DNA of 64,000 bases from an uncultured Alphaproteobacteria bacterium (GTDB lineage Bacteria; Pseudomonadota; Alphaproteobacteria; UBA6615), in contig CALSNJ010000001.1 in the NCBI GenBank assembly GCA_943787745.1, positions 62,001 to 126,000 of the forward strand. Reading direction: 5' to 3'. Below the pieces are notes generated by a model, which saw nothing but the letters and a program-made list of their open reading frames with translations, did no database searches and was not told the origin of the DNA. The position numbers and the translations under genes were made by a program. Positions 8,021 to 17,245 of the stretch are shown one piece after another (positions within the stretch are counted from its first letter, which is position 1; every line of letters starts with the position of its first letter).

Positions 8021-9915
8021 GCGGTGCCTCCGGCATTTTGAGTGGCAGGGGTTTCTGGCGCATCGTCAGGATCTGTTTCCTGGGCGAGATGGCGAAAGAG
8101 GGGGCTTTGTGCAATCAAGTCCTCATAAGAACCTGACGTCACGAGTTTTCCATCTTCAAGCAGAAGGATCTGATCGCAGGCGCGCAAGGCGGGAATGCGA
8201 TGGGCCACAACCAGCGCCGTGATGCCCGGCAGGTCGTGGACCGTTGTGTTGATTGATTGTTCGGTCACAGCATCCAGAGCGTTGGTCGCTTCATCAAGCA
8301 CAAGGAAGGTGGCCCCGCGATAGAGCGCCCGCGCGATGGCAACGCGTTGGCGCTGGCCGCCGGACAACCGGCTGCCCCCATCACCAAGACGCGTGTCGAG
8401 GCCGTCGGGCCAGTCGGCGATGACCGCAGAGAGTTGGGCCTGTTCCAGAGCCTGCCAGATTTGGTCGTCGTCTATATCTTCATCTGCGGTACCAAAGGCG
8501 ATGTTGCGACGCAGACTGTCGTCCATCACGTAGGGTTCCTGCGGGACATAGCCAATGGCCGAAAGCCACGAATCCCGGAGCGCACCTTCGAGCACAACTC
8601 CATCCACAGTGACATGGCCCCGCTCTGGCTCCAGCAGTCCAAGCAGCAGGTCAATCATCGTGCTTTTGCCCGCACCCGAAGGCCCCGCCAGCCCGTAAGC
8701 CTGCCCACGGGTAATTGTCAGGCTGACGTCATCAACCTGCGCGACGTCGGCACCGGGGTAAGAGAAAGCCACGCGTTCCAATTCGATTTTCGTCCATTCG
8801 GGAGCCGGTTTGTCTTCGGGGAACTGTGGTGTTCCCATCCAGGGGCCGATCTCCGCGCGCAAGGCCATGAAGCCGCGAAACGATGGCTCGGTCTTGATGA
8901 GCTTGTTGATGGACCCGGTCGTGGAGGAGACCGCCGGGAGCACCCGGGCCATGACAAGCAATACAAAGGTCAGCTGCCCGACCACGATCTCGACGGGAAG
9001 GTCCGAGAGGACCAGAGCCAGAGCGAGCGCGAGCATGCCGACTTGTCCGACCAGCAGCACGCCACTCGGGATGGCCTTGTTGACGATGTTGAGCTTCATG
9101 CGCGCGGCGTTGCCGCGCACAAAGATCTGCACGTAGCGGTTTGTAAAGAACCGCTCGGCGCGTGATGCTTTGACGAGCTTGCGTCCGGTAAAGGTCTCAA
9201 CGGCAAGCTGGTTCCCGGTAATCACCATGTCGCGCTGAGTGGAAGCGAAACGGGCGGCGAGAGGGTTGAGGACCGACAGTACGCCTGCGGCCAGGACCGC
9301 AAGCACGCCAATGACGACGATTGCCTGCCAGGGCGATATGACGACAATCGCAATGATTCCAAGGCTGAGTACAAAGGCGCCGTAGAGAATTTCCAGAACA
9401 ACGGGATAGAGCGCCTGCCCAACCGTTGCGGCATCGGTGACCAGTCGCTGCGCGAGCTGTGGCCCATTCTGTCCGCGAAGCCAGGCATAGGGTGCACCCA
9501 GACAACCCCGCAGCGTGTCGCGCATCAATCGGTTCGTGAAGCGCATGGAGAAACGCTCGACCAGGAAATGGACACCCATGCGCAGACAGAAGGCGAGGAT
9601 CAGGCAGATCACCACACCGATGCCGATCGCAAGAAAAGCCTCGCGCCCTCCGGGTAAACCCAATGATGACAGAAGCCGTTCAACGCCGGGGTAGCGCGAC
9701 AAGGCGGCGGGATCGATCAACAATCCAACGAAGGGCACCGTGGTCGAAAGGGCTGCGAGTTCAGCGGTCGAAGCGCCCAGGGACGCCACACCGATGGTCA
9801 CCGCCGAAATTCTTTCGCGCCGGGACAACAGCGTCCAGCCTTCCCGGGTCATGCGCGCCAGAGCGCCGAACGAGCCGGTCGTACGTAACGGAGTCTTGGG
9901 AGGAGAGGCGGTCAT
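8017..9915 (-). CDS. MsbA/PglK-like ABC transporter (permease fused to ATPase)
   Basis: 632 residues from the ATG at 9915, 10 nt after the upstream methyltransferase stop. The N-terminal half (about 35-320) carries hydrophobic segments such as FLAIGIGVVICLILAF, ALYPVVLEILYGAFVLSLG and AIVVIGVLAVLAAGVLS. The C-terminal ATPase has Walker A GPSGAGKST, signature LSGGQRQRVAIARAL, Walker B FLVLDEATNALD and the H-loop VVAHR. Half-transporters of this class dimerise and flip lipid-linked glycans (PglK) or lipid A (MsbA). It is the only clear exporter candidate in the operon, so flipping of the assembled lipid-linked oligosaccharide is inferred. Confidence 0.88.
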   Translation of the reverse strand: MTASPPKTPLRTTGSFGALARMTREGWTLLSRRERISAVTIGVASLGASTAELAALSTTVPFVGLLIDPAALSRYPGVERLLSSLGLPGGREAFLAIGIGVVICLILAFCLRMGVHFLVERFSMRFTNRLMRDTLRGCLGAPYAWLRGQNGPQLAQRLVTDAATVGQALYPVVLEILYGAFVLSLGIIAIVVISPWQAIVVIGVLAVLAAGVLSVLNPLAARFASTQRDMVITGNQLAVETFTGRKLVKASRAERFFTNRYVQIFVRGNAARMKLNIVNKAIPSGVLLVGQVGMLALALALVLSDLPVEIVVGQLTFVLLVMARVLPAVSSTTGSINKLIKTEPSFRGFMALRAEIGPWMGTPQFPEDKPAPEWTKIELERVAFSYPGADVAQVDDVSLTITRGQAYGLAGPSGAGKSTMIDLLLGLLEPERGHVTVDGVVLEGALRDSWLSAIGYVPQEPYVMDDSLRRNIAFGTADEDIDDDQIWQALEQAQLSAVIADWPDGLDTRLGDGGSRLSGGQRQRVAIARALYRGATFLVLDEATNALDAVTEQSINTTVHDLPGITALVVAHRIPALRACDQILLLEDGKLVTSGSYEDLIAQSPLFRHLAQETDPDDAPETPATQNAGGTA

Positions 9916-9925
9916 TGTGTTGCGG

Positions 9926-10705
9926 TCAGAATTCCAGTGGGTCTCGAACCGGGTCGAGGCCACGGGTTCGTACGGCACCGAATCGGTGCGTGGTCTGGAC
10001 GTCGCCTGCGGAGTTCACCTTGTCGACGGCCGTGTGAAAATAGATTTCGAAACCACAGCGCTCCAACATGCCCTTGATCTCGGATGCCCGGACGAGGTTT
10101 CCCGGCCATTCCGGTGAGCCGGGGTCATAGGGGTGTCCGAAAACAAAGCGTCCGCCGGGTTTGAGGACCCGGGAAACTTCGCCGATGGCCCGCTCGAAAT
10201 CCTCGGCATAGGCGAGGGTCGCCGACATGGTCAGGGCGTCGAAGCTTTCATCCTCAAAATCCATCGCTTCCATATTCATGGGGCGGATTTTCGGGTTCAT
10301 GGAGTAGAGGTCGATGGCCTGAATGTTGCGCCACCGGTAGCCGTGAAGCCAGCCAAGGTAGAGTTCGGCAACATTGCGAGGACCGACGATTAGCAATTGT
10401 TCTTTGGTCAGGTCGCGGGGTGGCTGGGCCAGGATTTCATAAATTTCTTCGGCGCGCCGGGTCACGGTGATGCGTTTGTTGATGGTGACGCCAGCGTTGT
10501 AGTCATGAACGCTGCGGTGATAATCATCCTCGACCACGTAATCCTTCGTGAGCCGGGAAAGCCTTCCGAGATCGCGCAGCTGAAGCCCCAGAGAGACAAG
10601 GTCAAAGATGATCGGCAGGCGCAGGATTGTTCTCCAAGGCCGGGGTGGGCATTGGGGTGCGGTCGACTGGAAGACCGAGCGATAAAGATGTCCGGCAAGG
10701 CTCAT
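9926..10705 (-). CDS. Class I SAM-dependent methyltransferase
   Basis: 259 residues from the ATG at 10705, which lies 1 nt after the oxygenase stop. The methyltransferase core is in the second half: LLIVGPRNVAELYLG replaces the usual glycine-rich motif I, followed by IQAIDLYS, MNMEAMDFEDESFDALTMS, and the post-motif ISRVLKPGGRFVFGHPYD pattern. Motif I is atypical (GPRNVAE rather than GxGxG). A substrate cannot be assigned; its place beside a PhyH-like oxygenase suggests glycan decoration. Confidence 0.72.
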   Translation of the reverse strand: MSLAGHLYRSVFQSTAPQCPPRPWRTILRLPIIFDLVSLGLQLRDLGRLSRLTKDYVVEDDYHRSVHDYNAGVTINKRITVTRRAEEIYEILAQPPRDLTKEQLLIVGPRNVAELYLGWLHGYRWRNIQAIDLYSMNPKIRPMNMEAMDFEDESFDALTMSATLAYAEDFERAIGEVSRVLKPGGRFVFGHPYDPGSPEWPGNLVRASEIKGMLERCGFEIYFHTAVDKVNSAGDVQTTHRFGAVRTRGLDPVRDPLEF

Positions 10706-10706
10706 A

Positions 10707-11639
10707 TCAAAATTCGTCCGCTGGGTTTTTGGGGTAGGGAACTGTCTTGGCGATACCGTCGCGGCTGTAGCGCGCGAAATCGGTGGGCAGATGTGACGGG
10801 TAGCAATGGAACACGATCGCGGTGCGTTCATGGCCCGGTGCGGGATAGCCGCCGCGATGCAGCGTGTTGTTCAGGAATGGGACGATCAGTCCGGCGGCAC
10901 CGGACCCCTCGATGACCCGTGACGGATAGCCCTGTGAGATAGCATCGTCATAGTAATCGGCCATGACCGTACGTCGGTCGGACCCGGGCTGTGCACTCAT
11001 GCGGGAACGCAGTTGGGTTGGCTCGTCATCATAGATCGTCTGTGAGGCATCCCATGGCAGTGCTTCCAGCGCGCCATCCACGTCCTTGGTTTCGTGCAGA
11101 TAGAACATGACATTGACGCAGATACCCGGCCCGGAATCGCTGTGCCAGCGCTGCGAGCCAACCCGCGGGGCCGCACTTCCGACAGAGCGATACAGGGTTC
11201 CATAGAGAATTTTGAAATGCGCCTGGAAGTGATTCTGAAGGAAGGTGCCGAGATCCCCGCGGAACAGGTTCTCGATCTCCGGAAAATCCGCCCAGAGATT
11301 GCCATTGTAATTGTGCTGCCCGCGTTCCTGATCATCGTCGGCCCAAAGGGTTTCGCCGTCGGCTTCGCGGTGCTTGATCCGGGCAAACATGGCATCAGCG
11401 ATGGTGGTGGTGGCCGGGGTCACGAACCGGGTCACGCCATCCTTGCCGAAGGTGGAGACGGCATCCGCAAGGTTTGTGGGAAGGCTTGGTAAGTCTTCGG
11501 CATATGCGGCGCGCGCACGTTTCAGATAGGCCGTGTAACGCGGCGCGTCCTGCCAGCCAATGCGCGAGCGATGCTTGTGGATGCTGTGACGTCGCAAGGT
11601 GTCGCCAACGGTTTGGCGTGCTGTGTCGATCAGGCTCAT
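10707..11639 (-). CDS. PhyH-like Fe(II)/2-oxoglutarate dioxygenase
   Basis: 310 residues. The iron-binding HxD is seen in QRWHSDSGPG (about residue 170), and the distal histidine with the 2-oxoglutarate arginine in NNTLHRGGYPAPGHERTAIVFH. This is the jelly-roll arrangement of the phytanoyl-CoA dioxygenase family. Such enzymes hydroxylate lipids, amino acids and sugars. In a nonulosonate cluster, hydroxylation of an acyl substituent or sugar ring is possible but unproven. The stop of this gene and the start of the next are 1 nt apart, and its own start overlaps the upstream gene as ATGA. Confidence 0.75.
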   Translation of the reverse strand: MSLIDTARQTVGDTLRRHSIHKHRSRIGWQDAPRYTAYLKRARAAYAEDLPSLPTNLADAVSTFGKDGVTRFVTPATTTIADAMFARIKHREADGETLWADDDQERGQHNYNGNLWADFPEIENLFRGDLGTFLQNHFQAHFKILYGTLYRSVGSAAPRVGSQRWHSDSGPGICVNVMFYLHETKDVDGALEALPWDASQTIYDDEPTQLRSRMSAQPGSDRRTVMADYYDDAISQGYPSRVIEGSGAAGLIVPFLNNTLHRGGYPAPGHERTAIVFHCYPSHLPTDFARYSRDGIAKTVPYPKNPADEF

Positions 11640-13330
11640 CTCCGCGCTCCTTCCGCGCTCTCATGCTCTTTGGTGCCCACATCATCAGCAGCGTGGGCCA
11701 TCTTGTAGACTTGATAGAACCGGTGCCCCGAGCCGATCCAGTCGCGAATCAGCCGGGTTTCCCTGTCGACCTGAGGCGCGAACCGTTCGAGGAAGGCCGG
11801 CAGGTCCGCATAGATGGCTTCCTGATCGGAATCATCCGGGAACAAATAATCGCCATGCCAGTCCGGGCCGGCGAAATACCAGCCTGCGAACTCACGAGCA
11901 TTTTCGGCGATTACTTCGCCGTCTGTATCCTCCCACCAACGGGTGCGCAGGGCGGAGAGGTAGTCGTCCCGGTCGCCCGGCTGGAGCACAAAGCCGTTGC
12001 TCCCGTACCAACCGCTATCGGCGACCATCACCGGTGTGCCGATAGAGGGGAGCTCGATCCCGACTGTGCCGAAATAGGTGATCCCCGCATTGATGGCCCG
12101 CATCAGTTCCAGACCGTTCCAGTCTTTCGGGACGACCGCGATGTTGTTGGCGGGTTTTGCCGTGACCAGATCCGCCAGGGTGGGTCCGCGCGAAGACGGA
12201 TACCAGTCATCGCAGGGGTGGGCCTTGAACAGCCAATTGATTTCAGGAGTCTCATGGGCAACCACGAGGGTCGCTTCGATCCAGTCCTGAAAATCCCGGA
12301 AGTTCGTCATTTCAACCGAGTGGGGAAAGTCGAACCAGTTGGTGCCATAGACGCAGACAATCGGCGCTTCCGGGTCCCAGCCGAAGCGCGAAGCGATCCC
12401 TTCTCGGTCGATGGAACCAGCGCGGTCCCGGAATGCGAAGATCGCCCCGACATCATTGCTGTCCCCCGAGAGACGCTGGTCCAGATAGGTTTTTCCTGCA
12501 GCCCGTCGTTCCGCCCGGGTGGCGGCAGGGGCACTTTCGATTTCCTGACGGGTGGGGCTGTTGACGTAATAAAAAATGTCACCGGGTTTCTCGATTCGGA
12601 TGAACCGGACCGACCCGAAATCACCATAGAGAATAACAACAGGAATACTCGACCGCATGGCGCACCAGGCCAGCGCGGAGAAATCGTAATTCAGCGCGTG
12701 GCTCAGCAGCACCAGATCAAACCGGCCCTGATCGATGATGCGACGTGCGGCATCGATATTGGCCAGAGTTTCAGCCAGATAGTCGACCAGCATGGGATCG
12801 TCCGGATTGGCCGTTCCGCGCCGCTGCCGGGTGAGCAAGCCGTCGTAGAAAATTTCTGCCGGAAAGTCCTCGGGCAATTCGAGCTGCATGATGTCGTCCG
12901 GGGTCCGGACGTTCTTCAGCAGGGTTCGGGCGGTTGCCCGGCATCTTGAAATTGAGCCCCGTTCACCGGGGAAATCGACAACGTCGTTTATGCCGAAGCG
13001 GTTGAAGCTGTCCTGCACGCGTTTGCGATTGAACCGGCCGAGCAGCCCTGTTTCGGTGCCGCGCCAGAGTCCGAGCCCGGCCCGGGTGAAAGCGTAGCGG
13101 GTCCAGTAGTTCGGATTGTCCCACATGCCGTCGATCAATACGCGTTCGTAGAGAGGCGGATTCTCGGGGCCCAGATCGGCACGTCGGGACAGCGCATCGA
13201 GCACCGGCATCACGGTGGCGCGTTGTGCCATGACAGCTGCTTCCCGGGCGCGTGCCGCCGGCAGACAGGCCTGCAGCCGGGTGTAGACGTTCCGTGCGGA
13301 TGCGCGCAGACGGGTTTTCAGGGCGTTCAT
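11636..13330 (-). CDS. Putative GT-B-like capsule-type glycosyltransferase
   Basis: 564 residues from the ATG at 13330, chosen because it forms an ATGA overlap with the upstream stop; an in-frame ATG at 13348 would add six residues. An N-terminal alpha-helical region is followed by a two-domain layout with APIVCVYGTNWFDFP (start of the second Rossmann fold), NWLFKAHPCDDWYPS and a C-terminal AGITYFGTVGIELPSIGTPVMVAD segment. The last resembles the nucleotide-sugar site of capsule-type (KpsC/KpsS or 2-epimerase-fold) transferases. No membrane segment is seen. Family assignment is tentative. Confidence 0.58.
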   Translation of the reverse strand: MNALKTRLRASARNVYTRLQACLPAARAREAAVMAQRATVMPVLDALSRRADLGPENPPLYERVLIDGMWDNPNYWTRYAFTRAGLGLWRGTETGLLGRFNRKRVQDSFNRFGINDVVDFPGERGSISRCRATARTLLKNVRTPDDIMQLELPEDFPAEIFYDGLLTRQRRGTANPDDPMLVDYLAETLANIDAARRIIDQGRFDLVLLSHALNYDFSALAWCAMRSSIPVVILYGDFGSVRFIRIEKPGDIFYYVNSPTRQEIESAPAATRAERRAAGKTYLDQRLSGDSNDVGAIFAFRDRAGSIDREGIASRFGWDPEAPIVCVYGTNWFDFPHSVEMTNFRDFQDWIEATLVVAHETPEINWLFKAHPCDDWYPSSRGPTLADLVTAKPANNIAVVPKDWNGLELMRAINAGITYFGTVGIELPSIGTPVMVADSGWYGSNGFVLQPGDRDDYLSALRTRWWEDTDGEVIAENAREFAGWYFAGPDWHGDYLFPDDSDQEAIYADLPAFLERFAPQVDRETRLIRDWIGSGHRFYQVYKMAHAADDVGTKEHESAEGARR

Positions 13331-14616
13331 GATCGTGGGGCGGGCCATTCCGGGCGTACCCGGTGGTCATTTGAATAGCCACGCGCCATCAGCACATAAG
13401 CGCTTTCATCGGCGTCTGGGTCTTTTGTTGCCGTCACCGGGAACTCCGACCAGTCTTCCTTTATGGGAAGGCGTGCCGCGTCGACCCCGGAATCTTCCCG
13501 GTGGTTGAGGATCGAATCCCGCAACTGCCAGCTGCCCTTCGCGCGCTCCCAGATACGGGGGTCACGGAAGCGATCAATCTCCCCGTCGAATTCGCGCGCG
13601 TTGAGTCCCACCCAGTCAAGGAAGGTCTGTTTGTCCGCAGGCGGCGTATCCTGATATTTCGCGACCATGTCGATGCCCTGTTCGCGGGTCATCCGGCGCA
13701 GGCGGATTTCGCGGCTGGCATGGTCGCTCGCGCGCCCATAACCCCATTTGGCGAATTTCACCCAATCGTGCAGGCCGCTGTGGTGCTGACAATCGACGTC
13801 GTTGCAGGTGTCGAAGCTGCGGGGCACCGTCCCGGTCTCGTAGCCGTAGCGTTCGAGCATGTCCGTATGCTGCTGCTTGGTGTCCCAGCGAATGAAATTG
13901 TTGAGGTAGATGCCGCGCACTCCGATCCGCGAAATCTCCCGGTCATGGGGGTACATGTAAGGAACCAGATCGGATTCCCTGAGGCCTTGCGTGCCGCCGA
14001 CAAGGTCTTCGGCTTCCACCCCCATCAGATCATGATCGCATCGATATTTGCGCGTCATCTCCACTTCGTCGGTGTGGGAAAACATGCCGACCTGATCGAG
14101 ACCCTGATGGGCCCCCCAGATGATCAGCGGTATCTTGAAACGGACCGCGATCTGGACCGGGAACACACTCTGACCGGCGAGAACGTGCCAGTACATTGAG
14201 CCCATACGATGAATGGTTTCACGGGTGATCGCCTTCACCCGCTGTGGGGCCACAACATGTTGCATGTAGTCGCCGTCGAACCAGGTGCGCAGATAAGCAA
14301 GATTGCGGATGCCCCGCGGCGTGTTGTGGTGCCGGTTGTAGCTCAAGAGAAGCGGGTTCATCCCGAACCGGCGCTTCACCGTGTCGACAATGAAATGGGA
14401 ATCCCGGGCCCCGCTCACCGGAATGATGCAGTCGAACTTGCCCGGTGCCTTGCCGCGATACGCGGAGAAGAGCGTCGTCAGGCGCGCTTCCCGTTCGGCC
14501 CAGTCGAGGGAGTCTTTTTCCTCATGGATGCGACAGCCGCTGCATATCCCGGCATCGTCGAATGTCAGGTGTAGCGGATGGTTCTCCGGGTACAGGCAGC
14601 GGCGGCAATACTTCAT
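13327..14616 (-). CDS. WbpG/PseA-type N-acetyl sugar amidotransferase paralogue 1 (variant PP-loop)
   Basis: 429 residues. The zinc-type cysteine pairs CRRC and CSGC are at the N-terminus, followed by the PP-loop region DCIIPVSGARDSH. The family normally has SGGKDS here, and the two paralogues in this window keep it; this copy has SGARDS. Further blocks are LIIWGAHQGLDQVG and GYGRASDHASREIRLRRM. WbpG-family enzymes use ammonia from a HisH/HisF pair to make acetamidino sugars. HisF lies directly upstream (ATGA overlap). The altered ATP loop could mean changed or lost activity. It is also longer than its paralogues. Confidence 0.8.
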   Translation of the reverse strand: MKYCRRCLYPENHPLHLTFDDAGICSGCRIHEEKDSLDWAEREARLTTLFSAYRGKAPGKFDCIIPVSGARDSHFIVDTVKRRFGMNPLLLSYNRHHNTPRGIRNLAYLRTWFDGDYMQHVVAPQRVKAITRETIHRMGSMYWHVLAGQSVFPVQIAVRFKIPLIIWGAHQGLDQVGMFSHTDEVEMTRKYRCDHDLMGVEAEDLVGGTQGLRESDLVPYMYPHDREISRIGVRGIYLNNFIRWDTKQQHTDMLERYGYETGTVPRSFDTCNDVDCQHHSGLHDWVKFAKWGYGRASDHASREIRLRRMTREQGIDMVAKYQDTPPADKQTFLDWVGLNAREFDGEIDRFRDPRIWERAKGSWQLRDSILNHREDSGVDAARLPIKEDWSEFPVTATKDPDADESAYVLMARGYSNDHRVRPEWPAPRS

Positions 14617-15488
14617 ATGATCTCTTTGGGGATGTACTCGAAGATTTCGGCGGCAAGTTCGCTCTCAGGCCGGCGTCCGGTCCGGCCTTCGGGCAGGAAG
14701 GAAAGGTGTCGGTAGTCGGCCTCGCTGTCGAGGCGGATGTCGAGGTCACGCTGGCGCAGGGCGGATTTGATCGCGGCCACACTGTGCTCGGTGTAGTGCA
14801 GCATGTTGGCGGCTGCGGCCGCCGAGGCTCCCGTCTGGGTCAGCAATTCGGCAAAATGGTCGGGCGTGCCCGCCCCGCCCAGTGCGATGACCGGGATGCG
14901 AACCGCTGCGCAAACCCTGTTTACAAGTTCCAAGTCGTACCCGGTCCGTGCCCCGTCCCGGTCGATGGCGTTGAGTAGGATTTCGCCCGCGCCTGCGTGC
15001 TCGCAAGCCTGGGCGAACGTCACCGGATCGTGGCCGGTATCGGTGCGGCCATTTTCGGCAAAAACCGTCGGCTCACCGTCAGCATTGCGCTTCACATCGA
15101 TGGAAGCGACCAGGCATTGAACCCCGAACTGTTCGGCCACCTCACCCAGCAATTCCGGTGTCTGCCAGGCACTGCGATTGAGGGAGACCTTGTCGGCGCC
15201 CGCACGGATCAGGGTGCGGACATCCTCGACGGTTTTGATTCCGCCGCCCACGGTCAAAGGGACCTGGCAGGCGGCCGCGACGTCCCTGACGATGTCCAGG
15301 TCGATCAGCCGGTCTTCGATACTGGCTGTCATATCAATCAGGGCGATCTCGTCGACCCCCCAGTCGTCGAGAAACCGTGCGGCGATATCCGCGCGGCCCA
15401 CCGGGAGGTAGCGATTGAATCCGATGGATTGCACCACGATGCCGTGCCGCAGCATGAGGCAGGCGATCAGTCGACGTTTGGTCGCCAT
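14613..15488 (-). CDS. hisF: HisF-like subunit for sugar amidination
   Basis: 291 residues, an (alpha/beta)8 HisF homologue: RLIACLMLRHGIVVQ at strand 1, VPLTVGGGIKTVEDVR, LIRAGADKVSLNRSA, CLVASIDVKRN, GAGEILLNAIDRDGARTGYDLELV and PVIALGGAG. True histidine-pathway HisF has an aspartate in strand 1 (CLDV); this copy and other WbpG-associated HisF proteins lack it. In WbpG systems HisF passes ammonia from HisH to the amidotransferase. It is flanked by hisH and two wbpG-like genes, which argues strongly against a role in histidine synthesis. Confidence 0.85.
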   Translation of the reverse strand: MATKRRLIACLMLRHGIVVQSIGFNRYLPVGRADIAARFLDDWGVDEIALIDMTASIEDRLIDLDIVRDVAAACQVPLTVGGGIKTVEDVRTLIRAGADKVSLNRSAWQTPELLGEVAEQFGVQCLVASIDVKRNADGEPTVFAENGRTDTGHDPVTFAQACEHAGAGEILLNAIDRDGARTGYDLELVNRVCAAVRIPVIALGGAGTPDHFAELLTQTGASAAAAANMLHYTEHSVAAIKSALRQRDLDIRLDSEADYRHLSFLPEGRTGRRPESELAAEIFEYIPKEII

Positions 15489-15491
15489 GGT

Positions 15492-16127
15492 CTAGGCCAC
15501 CTCACGGGCGGCAAAGATGTTGGTGAAGTTACGCAGGAGTTTGAGTCCGGCGCGCTGGCTTTTCTCCGGGTGAAACTGGGTCGCGATGATGTTTTTGTGG
15601 CGCACCATGGCGGTCAGGGGGGTTCCGTAATCTGCGGTCGCGATCACCAGGTCCGGATTGGTGCGAAGCGTGAAGGAGTGGTCGAAATAGAAACAGGATT
15701 CCGCAGTGATGCGGGAGAAGGCCGGATCGCCCGCGTCGAACTGGAGATCACTCCACCCGACATGAGGCACATCGAGACCATCGCCGGTCGGAACCGGAAC
15801 CACCGTGCCCGGTATCCATCCCAGCCCGGTGTGCTCGCCGCGTTCGGTGGAGGATTGCGCAATCAGTTGCATGCCCAGGCAAAATCCCAGAAATGGTTTT
15901 CCCTGTTCGACGACCTGTTCGTGCAAGGGACCGATGAGGTCGAGGGCGGTGAGGTTGGACATGGCTTCACCAAAGGCGCCAACGCCAGGCAGAACAATGG
16001 CCTGTGCGGCCGCCATATCCTCGCGGGCGGACGACACCTGGGCGGACACCCCGAGCGCGGCAAAGGCGTTGCGCACGGAGCCGATATTGCCCATGCCGTA
16101 ATCGATGATGCAGATTTGTGCGGTCAT
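15492..16127 (-). CDS. hisH: HisH-like glutamine amidotransferase for sugar amidination
   Basis: 211 residues from the ATG at 16127, which overlaps the upstream stop as ATGA. It is a class I glutaminase: CIIDYGMGNIGSVRNA, VLPGVGAFGEAM, the catalytic cysteine in FLGFCLGMQLIA, and the His/Glu pair in ATQFHPEKSQ. It supplies ammonia to the HisF-like and WbpG-like partners encoded on either side. All catalytic residues are visible, in contrast to the second hisH copy at 30.1 kb. Confidence 0.87.
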   Translation of the reverse strand: MTAQICIIDYGMGNIGSVRNAFAALGVSAQVSSAREDMAAAQAIVLPGVGAFGEAMSNLTALDLIGPLHEQVVEQGKPFLGFCLGMQLIAQSSTERGEHTGLGWIPGTVVPVPTGDGLDVPHVGWSDLQFDAGDPAFSRITAESCFYFDHSFTLRTNPDLVIATADYGTPLTAMVRHKNIIATQFHPEKSQRAGLKLLRNFTNIFAAREVA

Positions 16128-17245
16128 TCGGGTGGGTGTTTCAGCTTCCACTCATTGCCATCGCGTTCCCAGATATCGGGGTTGCGATATTGCTCGGCGA
16201 CTTCCCAGAACTTGTCTTCGCTCAACCCGGTGAAATCACAGAAGGCGCGGATGAAGCGCGGGGCGCAGCGTCCGTCATAATTCGTTGTCAGTTCGACCGC
16301 CTTGGCGCGCTCCATCCGACCCCATCGCACGGCCATGGAGCATTGTTCGGAGACCTTGCCGAAGCCGAACTTCATCCGCTTGATCATCTGGTTGGCCGAC
16401 AGGAAGTCACAATCAAGCGCGTCAAAGACTTCGAGGTTTCCGGTTTGTTCGGGATCAGCGTCTTCACCGTCGCGGCATTGCAAGCCGTTGGCCACGGCTT
16501 CCGGGCCGTTCACGAAGTCATTGAAGTCATCCATGTAGTAGCCGAGATAGATCAGGCGCAGCTTTGCCCGGTCGATATCCTCGTCTGACGGGTAGGTGTA
16601 CCAGTAGAGATCCTCTTCCTGGAATTCTTCGTCGAGGAGCCAGGACATATCGCCGCCCGAAAGCGTGTTTGAATATTTCAGGCGGTTGGCATCCCCGTCG
16701 AGGGAGCCACCGGCACCGCCCCAGGAAATCGCCGGGTTCTCGCCATAGACGACCAGCGGAATATGATAGGCGATGGCAACTTTCGGGATCGCCGCGTAAA
16801 GCGGCAGCTCGGTAGATTTGTAGATATTGCCGAACTTCGTAAACCCGACCCGCATGGCCTGACGCCAGGTTTCGGGGCCGGGGCTGACATAAATGCAGTC
16901 GAAGCCCAGCTCGATCAGGTTGGCCATATTGGCCGCACCCCGGTCGGTCTGTTCCTCGGGCGGATAGGCGCAGGAGACCAGCAGGGGGTTCAGTCCGAGC
17001 CTGTCGCGGCAGTAAACCGCCTGACGGTGACTGTCCTTGCCGCCGCTGACGGGGATGATGCAGTCATAGCCTGAGACATTCGTCGACTTCGCCCAGGCTG
17101 CAATCTCCTCGAGTTCGCGGAACCGCGCGTCCCAGTCGATCTCCGCCGTCTCCCGGGCGTATCGACACGGCAGGCAGATACCTGCTTCGTCAAATGACGC
17201 ATCAGGGCGCGTGTCGGGCTCGATGCACACCTTGCAGTATTTCAT
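16124..17245 (-). CDS. WbpG/PseA-type N-acetyl sugar amidotransferase paralogue 2
   Basis: 373 residues, intact. CKVC and CLPC cysteine pairs lie at the N-terminus, a canonical PP-loop CIIPVSGGKDSHRQ near residue 65, then LVVYGENPAISWGG and YYMDDFNDF. The enzyme adenylates an N-acetyl group and accepts ammonia to form an acetamidino group, as in Pse5Ac7Am (PseA) or the mannuronic derivatives of WbpG systems. It heads a unit wbpG-hisH-hisF-wbpG, all coupled tightly. Which nonulosonate it modifies cannot be decided from sequence. Confidence 0.85.
   Translation of the reverse strand: MKYCKVCIEPDTRPDASFDEAGICLPCRYARETAEIDWDARFRELEEIAAWAKSTNVSGYDCIIPVSGGKDSHRQAVYCRDRLGLNPLLVSCAYPPEEQTDRGAANMANLIELGFDCIYVSPGPETWRQAMRVGFTKFGNIYKSTELPLYAAIPKVAIAYHIPLVVYGENPAISWGGAGGSLDGDANRLKYSNTLSGGDMSWLLDEEFQEEDLYWYTYPSDEDIDRAKLRLIYLGYYMDDFNDFVNGPEAVANGLQCRDGEDADPEQTGNLEVFDALDCDFLSANQMIKRMKFGFGKVSEQCSMAVRWGRMERAKAVELTTNYDGRCAPRFIRAFCDFTGLSEDKFWEVAEQYRNPDIWERDGNEWKLKHPPE

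Noticed and set aside
11474-12949. 491-codon plus-strand open frame
   Set aside because: Antisense to the dioxygenase and GT-B genes; no recognisable protein features.
14613-16127. hisH-hisF as histidine biosynthesis genes
   Set aside because: They are sandwiched between WbpG-type amidotransferases, HisF lacks the strand-1 aspartate, and no other his gene is present.
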